A stretch of DNA of 64,000 bases from contig NZ_CDBJ01000100.1 of the NCBI RefSeq assembly GCF_000820045.1, positions 225,265-289,264 of the forward strand. Direction: 5' to 3'. The stretch comes from Aeromonas rivuli. Its GTDB lineage: Bacteria; Pseudomonadota; Gammaproteobacteria; Enterobacterales; Aeromonadaceae. The notes under the pieces are model-generated. The model searched no databases and was not told where the DNA came from. It saw only the letters and a list, made by a program, of their open reading frames with translations. Within the stretch, counting starts at the first letter, position 1. The number at the start of each line of letters is the position of its first letter. Shown here piece after piece: positions 26,974-35,108 of this stretch. Position numbers and translations under genes: made by a program.

Positions 26974-27833
26974 GCGCGGCCTCCCAGGGCGGCGCCATAG
27001 GCTGAGAGGTACTCGACCCCGGCCAGCACCGCTTTATTGGCCATGGCCGAGACGGGGAAGCCGAAAGTCTGCTCCATGTGGCGCACCAGGGTGCCCATGA
27101 AGGGAGAGGCAATGGCGAGCTGCAGGGCGCTGATCTCGGGCAACTTGAGCTGACCTGCCAGGTAATCGAGGGAGCGCTGTATCTCCAGCATCAGGCTGTC
27201 GAGCTGCATGCTGTCTGGCTCCTGCTCCGCGGTCAGGGCGGAGAAACCGCGCAGCTGGCGGGAGAAGCAGAGTCCACCCTGACGAAATACCAGCAGTTGC
27301 AGATCCTGGCCCCTGGGTTGCCAGAGCAGCATGCGCACCTGAGGGTCGCGCTCATACAGGGCGGTGAGCACCAGTTCGTCGCTCTGTATCGCCTCCAGGT
27401 GGGCCACGGCGTTGACCGCATCGGCCACCAGCTGGATCCGGCTCTTGGGCACGCAGATCACATTGATGCGCGGCTGGCCCGCAGGCGGAGTGGGCAGGTC
27501 CACATAATCCATCGCCAGTTGCATTACCGGTTCATTGACGTAATCCTTGACGGCCCAGGGCAGGGCGCCGGCCATCTCGGCCTCGGGCACCGCGGGCTTG
27601 TCTATCTGCACCTGCTGGCAGAGATTGGCGGCCAGGGCGACCCGCACCCGCGACTTGGCGAGACCGTGACGCTGAAAGAGTTCGGCGATGGCAAGAGGCC
27701 ACTCCTGCTGACTGTTGACCTTGCGGGTGACGAAGAGAGGGGATGCGCTGAGCGCTGCCAGCATGACCCTGTCCTGGGCCAGCAGCAGCCCCACCGGGCG
27801 CCCTTGGGGCTTTGCGGAAAAAAAGGATGTCAT
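26970..27833 (-). CDS. mshI: MSHA biogenesis protein MshI (PilM-like)
   Basis: A 287-residue cytoplasmic protein of the PilM/GspL actin-like family: VGLLLAQDRVMLAAL at the start and a C-terminal glycine-rich block GVEYLSAYGAALGG. It is the first gene of the MSHA secretory operon. The 69-base gap to the divergent PLP-enzyme gene contains AT-rich sequence (TGTATATGTTAAGG on the minus strand) that could hold the promoter. The stop overlaps the first of two repeated micro-frames leading to mshI2. Confidence 0.9.
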   Translation of the reverse strand: MTSFFSAKPQGRPVGLLLAQDRVMLAALSASPLFVTRKVNSQQEWPLAIAELFQRHGLAKSRVRVALAANLCQQVQIDKPAVPEAEMAGALPWAVKDYVNEPVMQLAMDYVDLPTPPAGQPRINVICVPKSRIQLVADAVNAVAHLEAIQSDELVLTALYERDPQVRMLLWQPRGQDLQLLVFRQGGLCFSRQLRGFSALTAEQEPDSMQLDSLMLEIQRSLDYLAGQLKLPEISALQLAIASPFMGTLVRHMEQTFGFPVSAMANKAVLAGVEYLSAYGAALGGRA

Positions 27834-27902
27834 GCTCGCCGATACCTGGCCGCGAAAAACGAATCAAACCTTAACATATACAGTGGATTAGCCTCTAGAT
27901 AA

Positions 27903-28805
27903 ATGACGGATACCCAAGGCAGACTGCCCTCCCCCCTGCAAGCCATCAGCCACCCCTTACTGGACGAGTACGGGGTCACGCTCTGGTGCAAACGCGACGA
28001 TCTCATCCACCCCCAGCTCTCGGGGAACAAGTGGCGCAAGCTCAAGTACCAGCTGACCCATGCCCGGGAACAGGGCAAGACCCACTTGCTCTCCTTTGGC
28101 GGTGCCTATTCCAACCATATCCATGCCTTGGCGGCGGCTGGGCGTCAATTTGGCCTGAAAACTACCGGCATCATACGTGGTGAGCCGAGTGCCGTCAGCA
28201 ATCCCACCCTGATAGATGCCAGGGGCTGGGGCATGGATCTCATTTTTGTCGACCGGCAGAGCTATCGACGCCGCCAGGAACCCGGCTGGCTGGCGCAGTT
28301 CGAGGCTCCAGATACCCTGATTATTCCGGAGGGTGGCAGCGCCCCCCTGGCCCTGCCCGGGGTCGCGGAACTGGTCGATGAGCTGCCCTTCTCGCCGGAT
28401 CTCTGGGTGCTGCCCTGCGCCAGCGGCGGTACCCTGGCGGGTCTGGTCTCGGGCAAGCGCACCGGGGAACAGATCCTCGCCATCGCCGTGCTCAAGGGGG
28501 GCGACTTCATCCGCGAGGAGGTCTGCCGCCTCTATCCGCCCGCCGAGCAGGATCCGCACTGGCGCATCGCCCTCGACCATCACGATGGGGGTTATGCCAA
28601 GTTCAGCCCGGCGCTCTGGCAGTGGCTGCAAGCCTTCAGCGCCGAGACGGGTCTGCCGCTGGAACCCATCTACAGCGGCAAGGCGATGTGGGGGCTGTTT
28701 CGCGAGCTGGCGGCCGGACGCATCCCCAGAGGCAGCCGCATCGTCTTCATCCACACCGGCGGCCTGCAGGGACTGGCCGGGTTGCGGGAGCAAGGCCGGA
28801 TCTGA
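27903..28805 (+). CDS. PLP-dependent 1-aminocyclopropane-1-carboxylate deaminase / D-cysteine desulfhydrase family enzyme
   Basis: A 300-residue fold-type II PLP enzyme. The PLP lysine is Lys43 in SGNKWRKLKY, and FGGAYSNHIHALAAAG and ASGGTLAGLV form the phosphate-binding contacts. The family includes D-cysteine desulfhydrase and ACC deaminase; sequence alone does not separate them, though the desulfhydrase activity is more usual in gammaproteobacteria. It lies on the plus strand between csrD and mshI, splitting what is a continuous mshH-mshI arrangement in V. cholerae. Confidence 0.88.
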   Translation: MTDTQGRLPSPLQAISHPLLDEYGVTLWCKRDDLIHPQLSGNKWRKLKYQLTHAREQGKTHLLSFGGAYSNHIHALAAAGRQFGLKTTGIIRGEPSAVSNPTLIDARGWGMDLIFVDRQSYRRRQEPGWLAQFEAPDTLIIPEGGSAPLALPGVAELVDELPFSPDLWVLPCASGGTLAGLVSGKRTGEQILAIAVLKGGDFIREEVCRLYPPAEQDPHWRIALDHHDGGYAKFSPALWQWLQAFSAETGLPLEPIYSGKAMWGLFRELAAGRIPRGSRIVFIHTGGLQGLAGLREQGRI

Positions 28806-28828
28806 GTCTGGGCAGCGTCATCACCAAT

Positions 28829-28855
28829 GACACAGGGCCGCCCAGGCCCTGTGTC
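28829..28855. terminator. Hairpin between the convergent PLP-enzyme gene and csrD
   Basis: GACACAGGGCC (28829-28839) and GGCCCTGTGTC (28845-28855) form a perfect 11-bp stem with a 5-base loop 24 bases after the PLP-enzyme stop and 45 bases beyond the csrD stop. No U-run follows on either strand, so termination would depend on the stem alone or on Rho. Confidence 0.5.
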
Positions 28856-28899
28856 ACTGCTCATCGACCGGGATCCCCTAGGCGGGCTGACCCGGTGAC

Positions 28900-30822
28900 T
28901 CAGGCCTGAGGCGAGGGGAGCGGCTCCGGCTCGGAGAACCAGGGCCCCTGACCACCATAGACCCCCAGGTGGCGCAGCATCTTCCACTCCTCCTGGCTCT
29001 CCACCCCGACGGCGATGACCCGCGCCTGGGTGTTGGCACAGCCCCCCACCAGGCTGCGTACCGCCATCTGATTGACCTGACGGCTCTGGATCTCCCGCAC
29101 CAGACTGGGGTGCAGGCGCAGGAAGCTTATCTCGAACTCCTTGATGTACTGGGTGCTCACCACGTCCTGACCCGCATGATCGATGGCCAACTGGCAGCCC
29201 AGCATGCGCAGGGAGCGCAGCGGCCGCTTGAGGGCCTCATAATGGCGGGTCACCTGGGCCTCGGAAAACTGCAACACCAGCCGCTCATTGGTGCTGCGTG
29301 GCAATTGGAACAGGGCGAAGAAGAGCCAGCGCTGGAATTCGCGATTGAGCATGCTCTGGGCGCACAGACTGAGGGTCATGGGCGGGCTCGCCTCGCCACC
29401 GGCTCGCAGCAGCAGCAAGGTCTGCTCCGCCACCAGCCGATCCAGGGGCAGCAACAACCCGGTCTTCTCGGCCATGGGAATGTAGACACCGGCCTGCAGT
29501 GTGCGGCCTTGCTCATCCTGGATCCGGGTCAGTATCTCTTGTTGCAGCACCAGGGCGCCGCGATCCTGCTGCACCGATTGGCGATAGAAGTCGATGCCCC
29601 CCTCTTCCAGTCTGCGGCTGAGCAGGGTGCGCCAGCGTACCGTGCCCTTGCTGCTCGGCTCGAGATCCAGCTGTTTCTCGTAGAGGAACCAGCCGCTGTG
29701 ATCCTGGAGTCTGGCGCTCTTGAGGGCCAGCTCGGCCTCCTCCTGAACCTTGAGCAGGGAGTCGCTGGCCTGATAGCAGACCGCACCGATGAAGACGGCC
29801 GTTTCCGGGTTGACCTGCGCGGGCCAGTGCAACCGTTGCAGGCTCTTGAGCAACTGACTGGCCCCGTCCACCATCTCGTTTTCGGCCATGTTGGGCAGCA
29901 GCACCGCAAAGACCTGACCGGCGTAGCGGGCCTGCAAGGCACCATTGTGCTTGCGCACGAAGGTGGCGATGGAGCCGCTCGTCTCCTGCAGCAGCTCCCG
30001 CACCTGATGAGCCTGCTCCTCGATGTCCAGCTCTTCCAGGCAGGCCAGTTCGATGAGCAGCATGCCGCCGCTCATCACGTTCGCCTCCATGATGGCGCTC
30101 TCCAACCTGTTGTCGAAGAAGAGTCGGTTACCGATGCCGATGTCCTTGTCGACAAAGGCATTGCTGCGAATGAAGTTATCGAAGCGGCTGCGCTCCTTGC
30201 GGGCATCGGTCAGCTCGGCGATCAGCTTGTCGAGGGCATTGCTGGCCGAAACGGGCCACTCCTCGGCCGGATCATGGGCCAGCTTGGCCAGCTTGCCATC
30301 GAGGATCAGCTGACCCCGCAGGGCCAGCAGCTCGGCGCCCCGCAGTTGCAGACGCAGCCAGCGGATCGAGTACCAGAGCCCGAACACCACTATCAATATG
30401 CCAAGGGAGATGCCGGACATGGCCTGCATCGAGTACTCGAACTCTTTGAAGGGGCGTTCCAGTTTAAAGTCGGCGACCAGACCCGGCTGGCGGTCAAGCT
30501 GCCGACGGTAGGGGATCAACAGACTCTCGTCTTCCTGAAACTGCACGTCGCGAAACCAGTAGATACGCTGCTTTCCCTGGCGTACCTCCAGCTCGACCAC
30601 CCGTGCCGAGCGCAGCAGGGTCGGCAGCCAGCGGGTGAGATCCTGATGGTCATCGGCCACCTCCAGCTGCTTGTCGATCACCTCGACCAGGGCACTGATC
30701 TTGTTCTCCTGCATCTCAAACCCGAGCTGGCGAAAGCTGAATACCCCGCCCAGTAGCACCATGGTCATGGCCGCTATTACGCACAAGGTGATGAAGGAGA
30801 CGAGTTGTGTCGTGAGTTTCAT
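28900..30822 (-). CDS. csrD: CsrD (MshH): degenerate GGDEF-EAL regulator of CsrB/CsrC turnover
   Basis: A 640-residue inner-membrane protein matching CsrD: MKLTTQLVSFITL start, two membrane helices (about 8-27 and 140-160), then degenerate GGDEF and EAL domains. The GGDEF site reads YAGQVF, the EAL position reads QQEIL and the DDFGTG loop reads DHAGQD, so neither catalysis is expected. In E. coli CsrD directs RNase E to degrade the CsrB/C RNAs. Start 30822 agrees with homologues; an ATG 36 bases upstream has no better ribosome-binding site. Confidence 0.92.
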   Translation of the reverse strand: MKLTTQLVSFITLCVIAAMTMVLLGGVFSFRQLGFEMQENKISALVEVIDKQLEVADDHQDLTRWLPTLLRSARVVELEVRQGKQRIYWFRDVQFQEDESLLIPYRRQLDRQPGLVADFKLERPFKEFEYSMQAMSGISLGILIVVFGLWYSIRWLRLQLRGAELLALRGQLILDGKLAKLAHDPAEEWPVSASNALDKLIAELTDARKERSRFDNFIRSNAFVDKDIGIGNRLFFDNRLESAIMEANVMSGGMLLIELACLEELDIEEQAHQVRELLQETSGSIATFVRKHNGALQARYAGQVFAVLLPNMAENEMVDGASQLLKSLQRLHWPAQVNPETAVFIGAVCYQASDSLLKVQEEAELALKSARLQDHSGWFLYEKQLDLEPSSKGTVRWRTLLSRRLEEGGIDFYRQSVQQDRGALVLQQEILTRIQDEQGRTLQAGVYIPMAEKTGLLLPLDRLVAEQTLLLLRAGGEASPPMTLSLCAQSMLNREFQRWLFFALFQLPRSTNERLVLQFSEAQVTRHYEALKRPLRSLRMLGCQLAIDHAGQDVVSTQYIKEFEISFLRLHPSLVREIQSRQVNQMAVRSLVGGCANTQARVIAVGVESQEEWKMLRHLGVYGGQGPWFSEPEPLPSPQA

Positions 30823-30981
30823 GGGCCTTCCGTTGCACCAACGTCCGTGTGGACTCATGGTAACAGCCGGATCCGAGCCCGCCTATGGACGAGGATCCCA
30901 CTGCTGAGATTAAGGGCGCGAGCATAATCAATAGCGCCGCCAATACCAAGGTGATTCGGGAAGGTAAAAATGAGGGGGAGC

Positions 30982-31012
30982 AGAAAGAAAAGTGGTCCCG
31001 CAGAGGGGACCA
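30982..31012 (-). terminator. Hairpin with U-rich tail upstream of csrD
   Basis: TGGTCCC (31012-31006 read on the minus strand) pairs with GGGACCA (30999-30993) around CTCTGC and is followed by CTTTTCTTTC, the form of an intrinsic terminator on the minus strand. It lies about 160 bases upstream of csrD, so it could be a leader attenuator or end a small transcript starting around 31020-31200. The whole csrD-EAL gap (30823-31315) is AT-richer than its flanks and holds no convincing protein gene. Confidence 0.45.
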
Positions 31013-31315
31013 AAACACTCATATCAAAACTAACACTCTGTGCTACTGACAAAACATACAGATACAGGAGTATTGAACACACGGTGAGTCAAACCGCAGG
31101 GCTACTCTACCGAGTTCGGATAAGCTGGACAATTGTCATTTCTGACAGGTCATCGATTGAATCTTGTGCTGACGTAGATAAAAACTCAACTATTATCAGC
31201 AAGTTACTTTCTTAGTTTGAAAACGCAAACTGCGTCACTCAAATTGATACAGCTAATCGCTATGCTGTTCAAAACTCAATCGAGCCTGACGGTTCGACAA
31301 TGGCAAGGGTTACTC

Positions 31316-32839
31316 ATGTCTCGACTCACCTCTTTGTGGATTAGCCTGGGGTTGTTGTGTGCTCCTGCTCTGCTGCTATTGCTGCTCAGTCCGCTACTGA
31401 CCGGCCCGATCACCCATCAGCTGCTCAAGGCCAAGGAGCGAGAGCTGCTCGCCTATCAGGAGGAGCTGAATAAAGTACTCGAACACGACATGGAGAGCCA
31501 ATTGGCACACTTCAAGTTCGACTGTGGCGCAGAAGACATGGCGCTGCTGCGCGCCCCAAACTATTACAGTCGCCTTATCCGCCTCGCGGGGCTCCAGTCC
31601 GCAGATGGCAAGAGCTGTTCGACTCTTGGTGCGGGACTCCCTCAGCTGACAGGCATCGAAGGCAAGCCACTGCCCTCAGGCTTCGGGCTCACCGCCACCG
31701 AGAGTTTATTTGGCACAGAGCAAGAGTTGATGGTCTACGTCAAACGCTCAGGCAACCTGGCCTATTGGGTGCTCAGCAACAGCTGGACCCATGAACTGCT
31801 ACGCACCCCTTGCGAGGCGTGTTTCTATCTGGAATTAACCCATCATGACCCGGCCCTGGCTCACCTCTATTTCCCGCGAGGCAACGCCGACATCATGAGT
31901 CAGCCCCATGCAATCAAGCTCAGCCACCTGTATGAACGCCAACAGGTGCAACAGACCCTGTGGGCTGGCACGGCCCTGCGTCAGCATGCAGCCGAACGAA
32001 TCCGTCATATCGGACTGCTCATTACCCTTCCCCTGGGTCTGCTGCTGGCCGCGGGTTACTGGTTGCTGCGCAACTACCGCAACTCCCTGGAGGGTCTGCT
32101 CAAGCTGGGTCTGCAACGGGGGGAGTTTCTGCCTTTCTACCAACCCATTGTCGACAGCCGCACCCATGAGGTCGTCGGCCATGAGGCCCTGATCCGCTGG
32201 CGACGGGGCGGAGATTTCATCTCCCCTGGGGCCTTCATCGATTATGCGGAGCGTCAGGGGCTGATCATCCCCATGACGGAGCAGCTGGTCTGCCAGGTGG
32301 TGGCAGATCTCAAGCAACTGGCCGCCCCCCAATGGGTCAGTGTCAATCTGGTCGCAGCCCACGTCGAGCGCCCCTATCTGCAAGAGCTGCTGACCCGCTT
32401 GCACTGGCCGGATCCCGACCGGCTCACCTTCGAGTTGACCGAGCGTATCCCCATCTCGGACATGAAGACGGCGGCCCGCGAGATGGCCAATCTTGGCCTG
32501 CGAGGCTACCACTTCAAGATCGATGATTTTGGTACCGGCTACGGCGGCTTCTCCTATCTGCAACGGCTCGGCATCAGCCGCATAAAAATAGACAAGATGT
32601 TTATCGACACCATAGGCACCCAGGATCTGAAACGTAACGTGCTCGATGCCATCATCGCCTTCGGCCATAAATCCCGAATGGAGATGATAGCGGAAGGGGT
32701 CGAGAGCCAGGCCCAGCTGGACTATCTCGCCGAACGGGGCGTCTACCTGATCCAGGGCTATGTGTTCGCCAGGCCCATGGCCTTGATGGATGTCATCCAT
32801 TGGCGCCCGCCGGTCAAGGTGTCCCGCCCCGCAGAGTAG
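31316..32839 (+). CDS. CSS-motif EAL-domain c-di-GMP phosphodiesterase
   Basis: A 507-residue membrane phosphodiesterase. Two helices (about 5-29 and 233-252) flank a periplasmic CSS-motif domain (Cys101 in KSCSTLG), a redox-sensed module in PdeB/PdeC-type enzymes. The cytoplasmic EAL domain has all catalytic signatures: GHEALIRW (290-292), FELTER, IDDFGTGYG, IKIDKMFID, EGVESQ and QGYVFARP, so it should be active. ATG 31316 has AAGGG eight bases upstream; an in-frame TTG at 31217 is a poorer start. It probably lowers c-di-GMP near the MSHA/CsrD system. Confidence 0.9.
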   Translation: MSRLTSLWISLGLLCAPALLLLLLSPLLTGPITHQLLKAKERELLAYQEELNKVLEHDMESQLAHFKFDCGAEDMALLRAPNYYSRLIRLAGLQSADGKSCSTLGAGLPQLTGIEGKPLPSGFGLTATESLFGTEQELMVYVKRSGNLAYWVLSNSWTHELLRTPCEACFYLELTHHDPALAHLYFPRGNADIMSQPHAIKLSHLYERQQVQQTLWAGTALRQHAAERIRHIGLLITLPLGLLLAAGYWLLRNYRNSLEGLLKLGLQRGEFLPFYQPIVDSRTHEVVGHEALIRWRRGGDFISPGAFIDYAERQGLIIPMTEQLVCQVVADLKQLAAPQWVSVNLVAAHVERPYLQELLTRLHWPDPDRLTFELTERIPISDMKTAAREMANLGLRGYHFKIDDFGTGYGGFSYLQRLGISRIKIDKMFIDTIGTQDLKRNVLDAIIAFGHKSRMEMIAEGVESQAQLDYLAERGVYLIQGYVFARPMALMDVIHWRPPVKVSRPAE

Positions 32840-32965
32840 AAGAGGTTAAACGAGAGACCACAGGCTTTAGCCTGTCGCCAAAGAACGCACCTTGGCGCAC
32901 GCTTTCACAGCAGAGCGGGCGGCATGGCTGCCGCGGTCAGATATGGGCATGAGAGTCTGGGGGCA

Positions 32966-33976
32966 CTACTCGCTGATCAGGTTCTTGCCGAGCCGCTTGG
33001 CCCGATAGAGGGCGCCATCAGCCCGATTGAGCAACTGATGGGAACCCTCTCCCGGCAAGTATTCCGCCAGGCCGAAACTGAGGGTGATGGGCAGCGGCGT
33101 CTGTAGCCCCACCTCGGCAATGTGAGCCCGGATCTTCTCGGCAACCCGATGCGCATCCTGTAATGAGGTGCTCGGCAAGATCAGGATGAACTCATCCCCT
33201 CCCCAGCGCGCCAGGGTGTCTATCTCCCGCAACTGGTGTTTTACCTGATTCGCCAGCTCGACCAGGGTCTGATCTCCGGCGCAATGGCCATACAAGTCAT
33301 TGATCTGTTTGAACTCATCGATATCGAGCGTCACTATGCTCAAGGCATGGTTGAAGCGTTTGGCCCGTTCACATTCATGGCGCAGGGTCTGCTCCAGTCG
33401 ATAGCGATTGGCGACCTGGGTCAGGGAGTCCGTCTCGGCCAGGCGCCGATTCTCCTCCACCTGGCGGTGCAACTCCTCGTTGGTGTGGCGCAACTCCTGA
33501 GTACACTCGTCTACCAGCAGCGCGAGGGACTTGTTGGTCGATACCAGGGTCTCAAAATAGAGTTTCTTGTCATGAATATCGCGGTGCGCCCCTATCATGC
33601 GGGCCGGGGCGCCATCAGGCAGACGAGTGACAATATGGGCGCAGTCCTCTATCCAGAGATAATCCCCACCACTGGTGCGGCAGCGGTACTCGATGCGATA
33701 GCAGGGCGAACGTCCGCTCAGATAGTCATCGAAGTGGAGCATGACCCGGGTCAGATCCTCGGGGTGGATCAGGGACTCCCAGGTCAATACGTCATTGTCC
33801 AGACTGTGGGGTTCATAGCCCAGCATCCGGTACCAACCCGAGTTGCGATAGACATAGCCTGTGTCTATGTGCCAATCCCAGATGCCATCACTGACCAGAT
33901 CGATGATGGCTTGCACCACATCGTCCGTCACATCAGGCAGTTGTTGATACTGCTGTCGATAGCTGTCCTCATTCAT
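32966..33976 (-). CDS. PAS-GGDEF diguanylate cyclase
   Basis: A 336-residue cytoplasmic diguanylate cyclase with a PAS domain (about 25-140, WDWHIDTGYVYRN and PEDLTRVMLHF) then a coiled linker and a GGDEF domain. The active site RWGGDEF (about 259-263) is intact and an inhibitory I-site RxxD (REID) lies five residues before it. ATG 33976 has AAGGA seven bases upstream and is chosen over ATGs at 34000 and 34033. It converges on the EAL gene; the 126-base gap holds hairpin ACAGGCT-TT-AGCCTGT (32860-32875). Confidence 0.9.
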   Translation of the reverse strand: MNEDSYRQQYQQLPDVTDDVVQAIIDLVSDGIWDWHIDTGYVYRNSGWYRMLGYEPHSLDNDVLTWESLIHPEDLTRVMLHFDDYLSGRSPCYRIEYRCRTSGGDYLWIEDCAHIVTRLPDGAPARMIGAHRDIHDKKLYFETLVSTNKSLALLVDECTQELRHTNEELHRQVEENRRLAETDSLTQVANRYRLEQTLRHECERAKRFNHALSIVTLDIDEFKQINDLYGHCAGDQTLVELANQVKHQLREIDTLARWGGDEFILILPSTSLQDAHRVAEKIRAHIAEVGLQTPLPITLSFGLAEYLPGEGSHQLLNRADGALYRAKRLGKNLISE

Positions 33977-34073
33977 GATGCCATCCTTGCTCACACTCAT
34001 GGGGCCACTTAGTGGGATCAAGTGTAGGGGCATCAGGGTGAAAAATACCTGCGCTGGCGCCCCGAATACTCAA

Positions 34074-34101
34074 AATCACACTTTTTTGGGACGGTGTGAT
34101 T
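34074..34101. other. Inverted repeat upstream of the PAS-GGDEF gene
   Basis: AATCACAC (34074-34081) and GTGTGATT (34094-34101) are perfect 8-bp inverted repeats 12 bases apart, about 100 bases upstream of the cyclase start. It could be an operator or hairpin. The rest of 33977-34320 holds no gene I can support; the palindrome AGCCAGCC-AC-GGCTGGCT (34288-34305) follows the SIMPL gene stop without a U-run. Confidence 0.4.
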
Positions 34102-34320
34102 CGAACGGCACAGCGCGTGGCAAGCGGCTTCCCGGCCATCGACAGCGGGATGCGAGCCGCGATATGACGCTGGACAGACAACTGGCGTCATGATGGCTCC
34201 CGGCGCTCGCCATGGCCATGCATCCACTGAATCAATTCAAGACTTCAACCCCATGCTTCAAGCCAGGGCGTCGGCTAGTCGAACATGAGCCAGCCACGGC
34301 TGGCTGGCGCCGGGCCGGGA

Positions 34321-35034
34321 TCAGTCGGAGAGGTAATATTCCACCGTCGAGACCACTCGCACCTTCTTGATATAGGGGGTGCTGGAGTCACGATTCTCCA
34401 CGGTGAACTGGCCCTGATTGGCGGTACGGATCTTGCCGAGCCGGCTGTCGGAGTCCTTGGCAAACTTGTCGGCGACTTCCCGTGCCGAACGAGTCGCTTC
34501 CTCCACCATCAGCGGCTTGAGTTCGTTGAGCTTGGTGAAGATAAACTCGGTCTGCTGGTAATCCTGCCCCCCGAAGACGATGCCCTGCTGACCCAGCTCG
34601 GCGATGCCGTTCATCAATTGGCGAACGCGCTCCACCTGAGCGGACCGCACCGTGATGGTCTGGGCCGCGGTGTAACGGAAGGCGCCCGACTCGGCGCCAC
34701 CATAGGGCTGAGCCAGCTTGTCGGTGACCGCGGGGGGCGCAATCAGTATCTCCTCCTCCGCCACCCCGTTGAGCTTGAGGTAGGCCAGCACGGCGGCGGC
34801 GCTCTTGCCCATCTCACTATAAAGAGCAGGCAACTCGTTGCTGGCCCCGGAGAAACGGATCGGCCAGACCACGATATCGGCCTGCACCTCTTTCTCCGAC
34901 AAGCCCTTCACCGACACCCGCCGCTCAAGTTCCTTGGCCTTGAGCAGACTGTTGCCACCTATCCAGGCCATGCCAAGCAGCCCGACCAGCAGCAGGCTGC
35001 CGAGGGCGAGGGAAGATTTCACGCTCTGTTCCAT
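34321..35034 (-). CDS. SIMPL (DUF541) domain exported/periplasmic protein
   Basis: A 237-residue protein with one N-terminal hydrophobic segment (about 10-28, signal anchor) and a SIMPL/DUF541 domain: VSVKGLSEKEVQADIVVW, FTAAQTITVRSAQVERV-type strands and a C-terminal VRVVSTVEYYLSD. E. coli YggE has the same fold and is linked to oxidative stress resistance, but function is poorly defined. Start 35034 has GGAG six bases upstream. It lies just beside the AT-rich gene described next. Confidence 0.85.
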   Translation of the reverse strand: MEQSVKSSLALGSLLLVGLLGMAWIGGNSLLKAKELERRVSVKGLSEKEVQADIVVWPIRFSGASNELPALYSEMGKSAAAVLAYLKLNGVAEEEILIAPPAVTDKLAQPYGGAESGAFRYTAAQTITVRSAQVERVRQLMNGIAELGQQGIVFGGQDYQQTEFIFTKLNELKPLMVEEATRSAREVADKFAKDSDSRLGKIRTANQGQFTVENRDSSTPYIKKVRVVSTVEYYLSD

Positions 35035-35108
35035 AACAAACTCCGCATCAGTGGTGTCTTGTGACAAGACGTTCCCTAGTTGTATTGAAAAATGTAATTT
35101 GACAGTTT

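Noticed and set aside
34080..34110. GTGTGATTCGAACGG as a tRNA T-loop remnant
   Set aside because: No acceptor or anticodon stem can be built around it.
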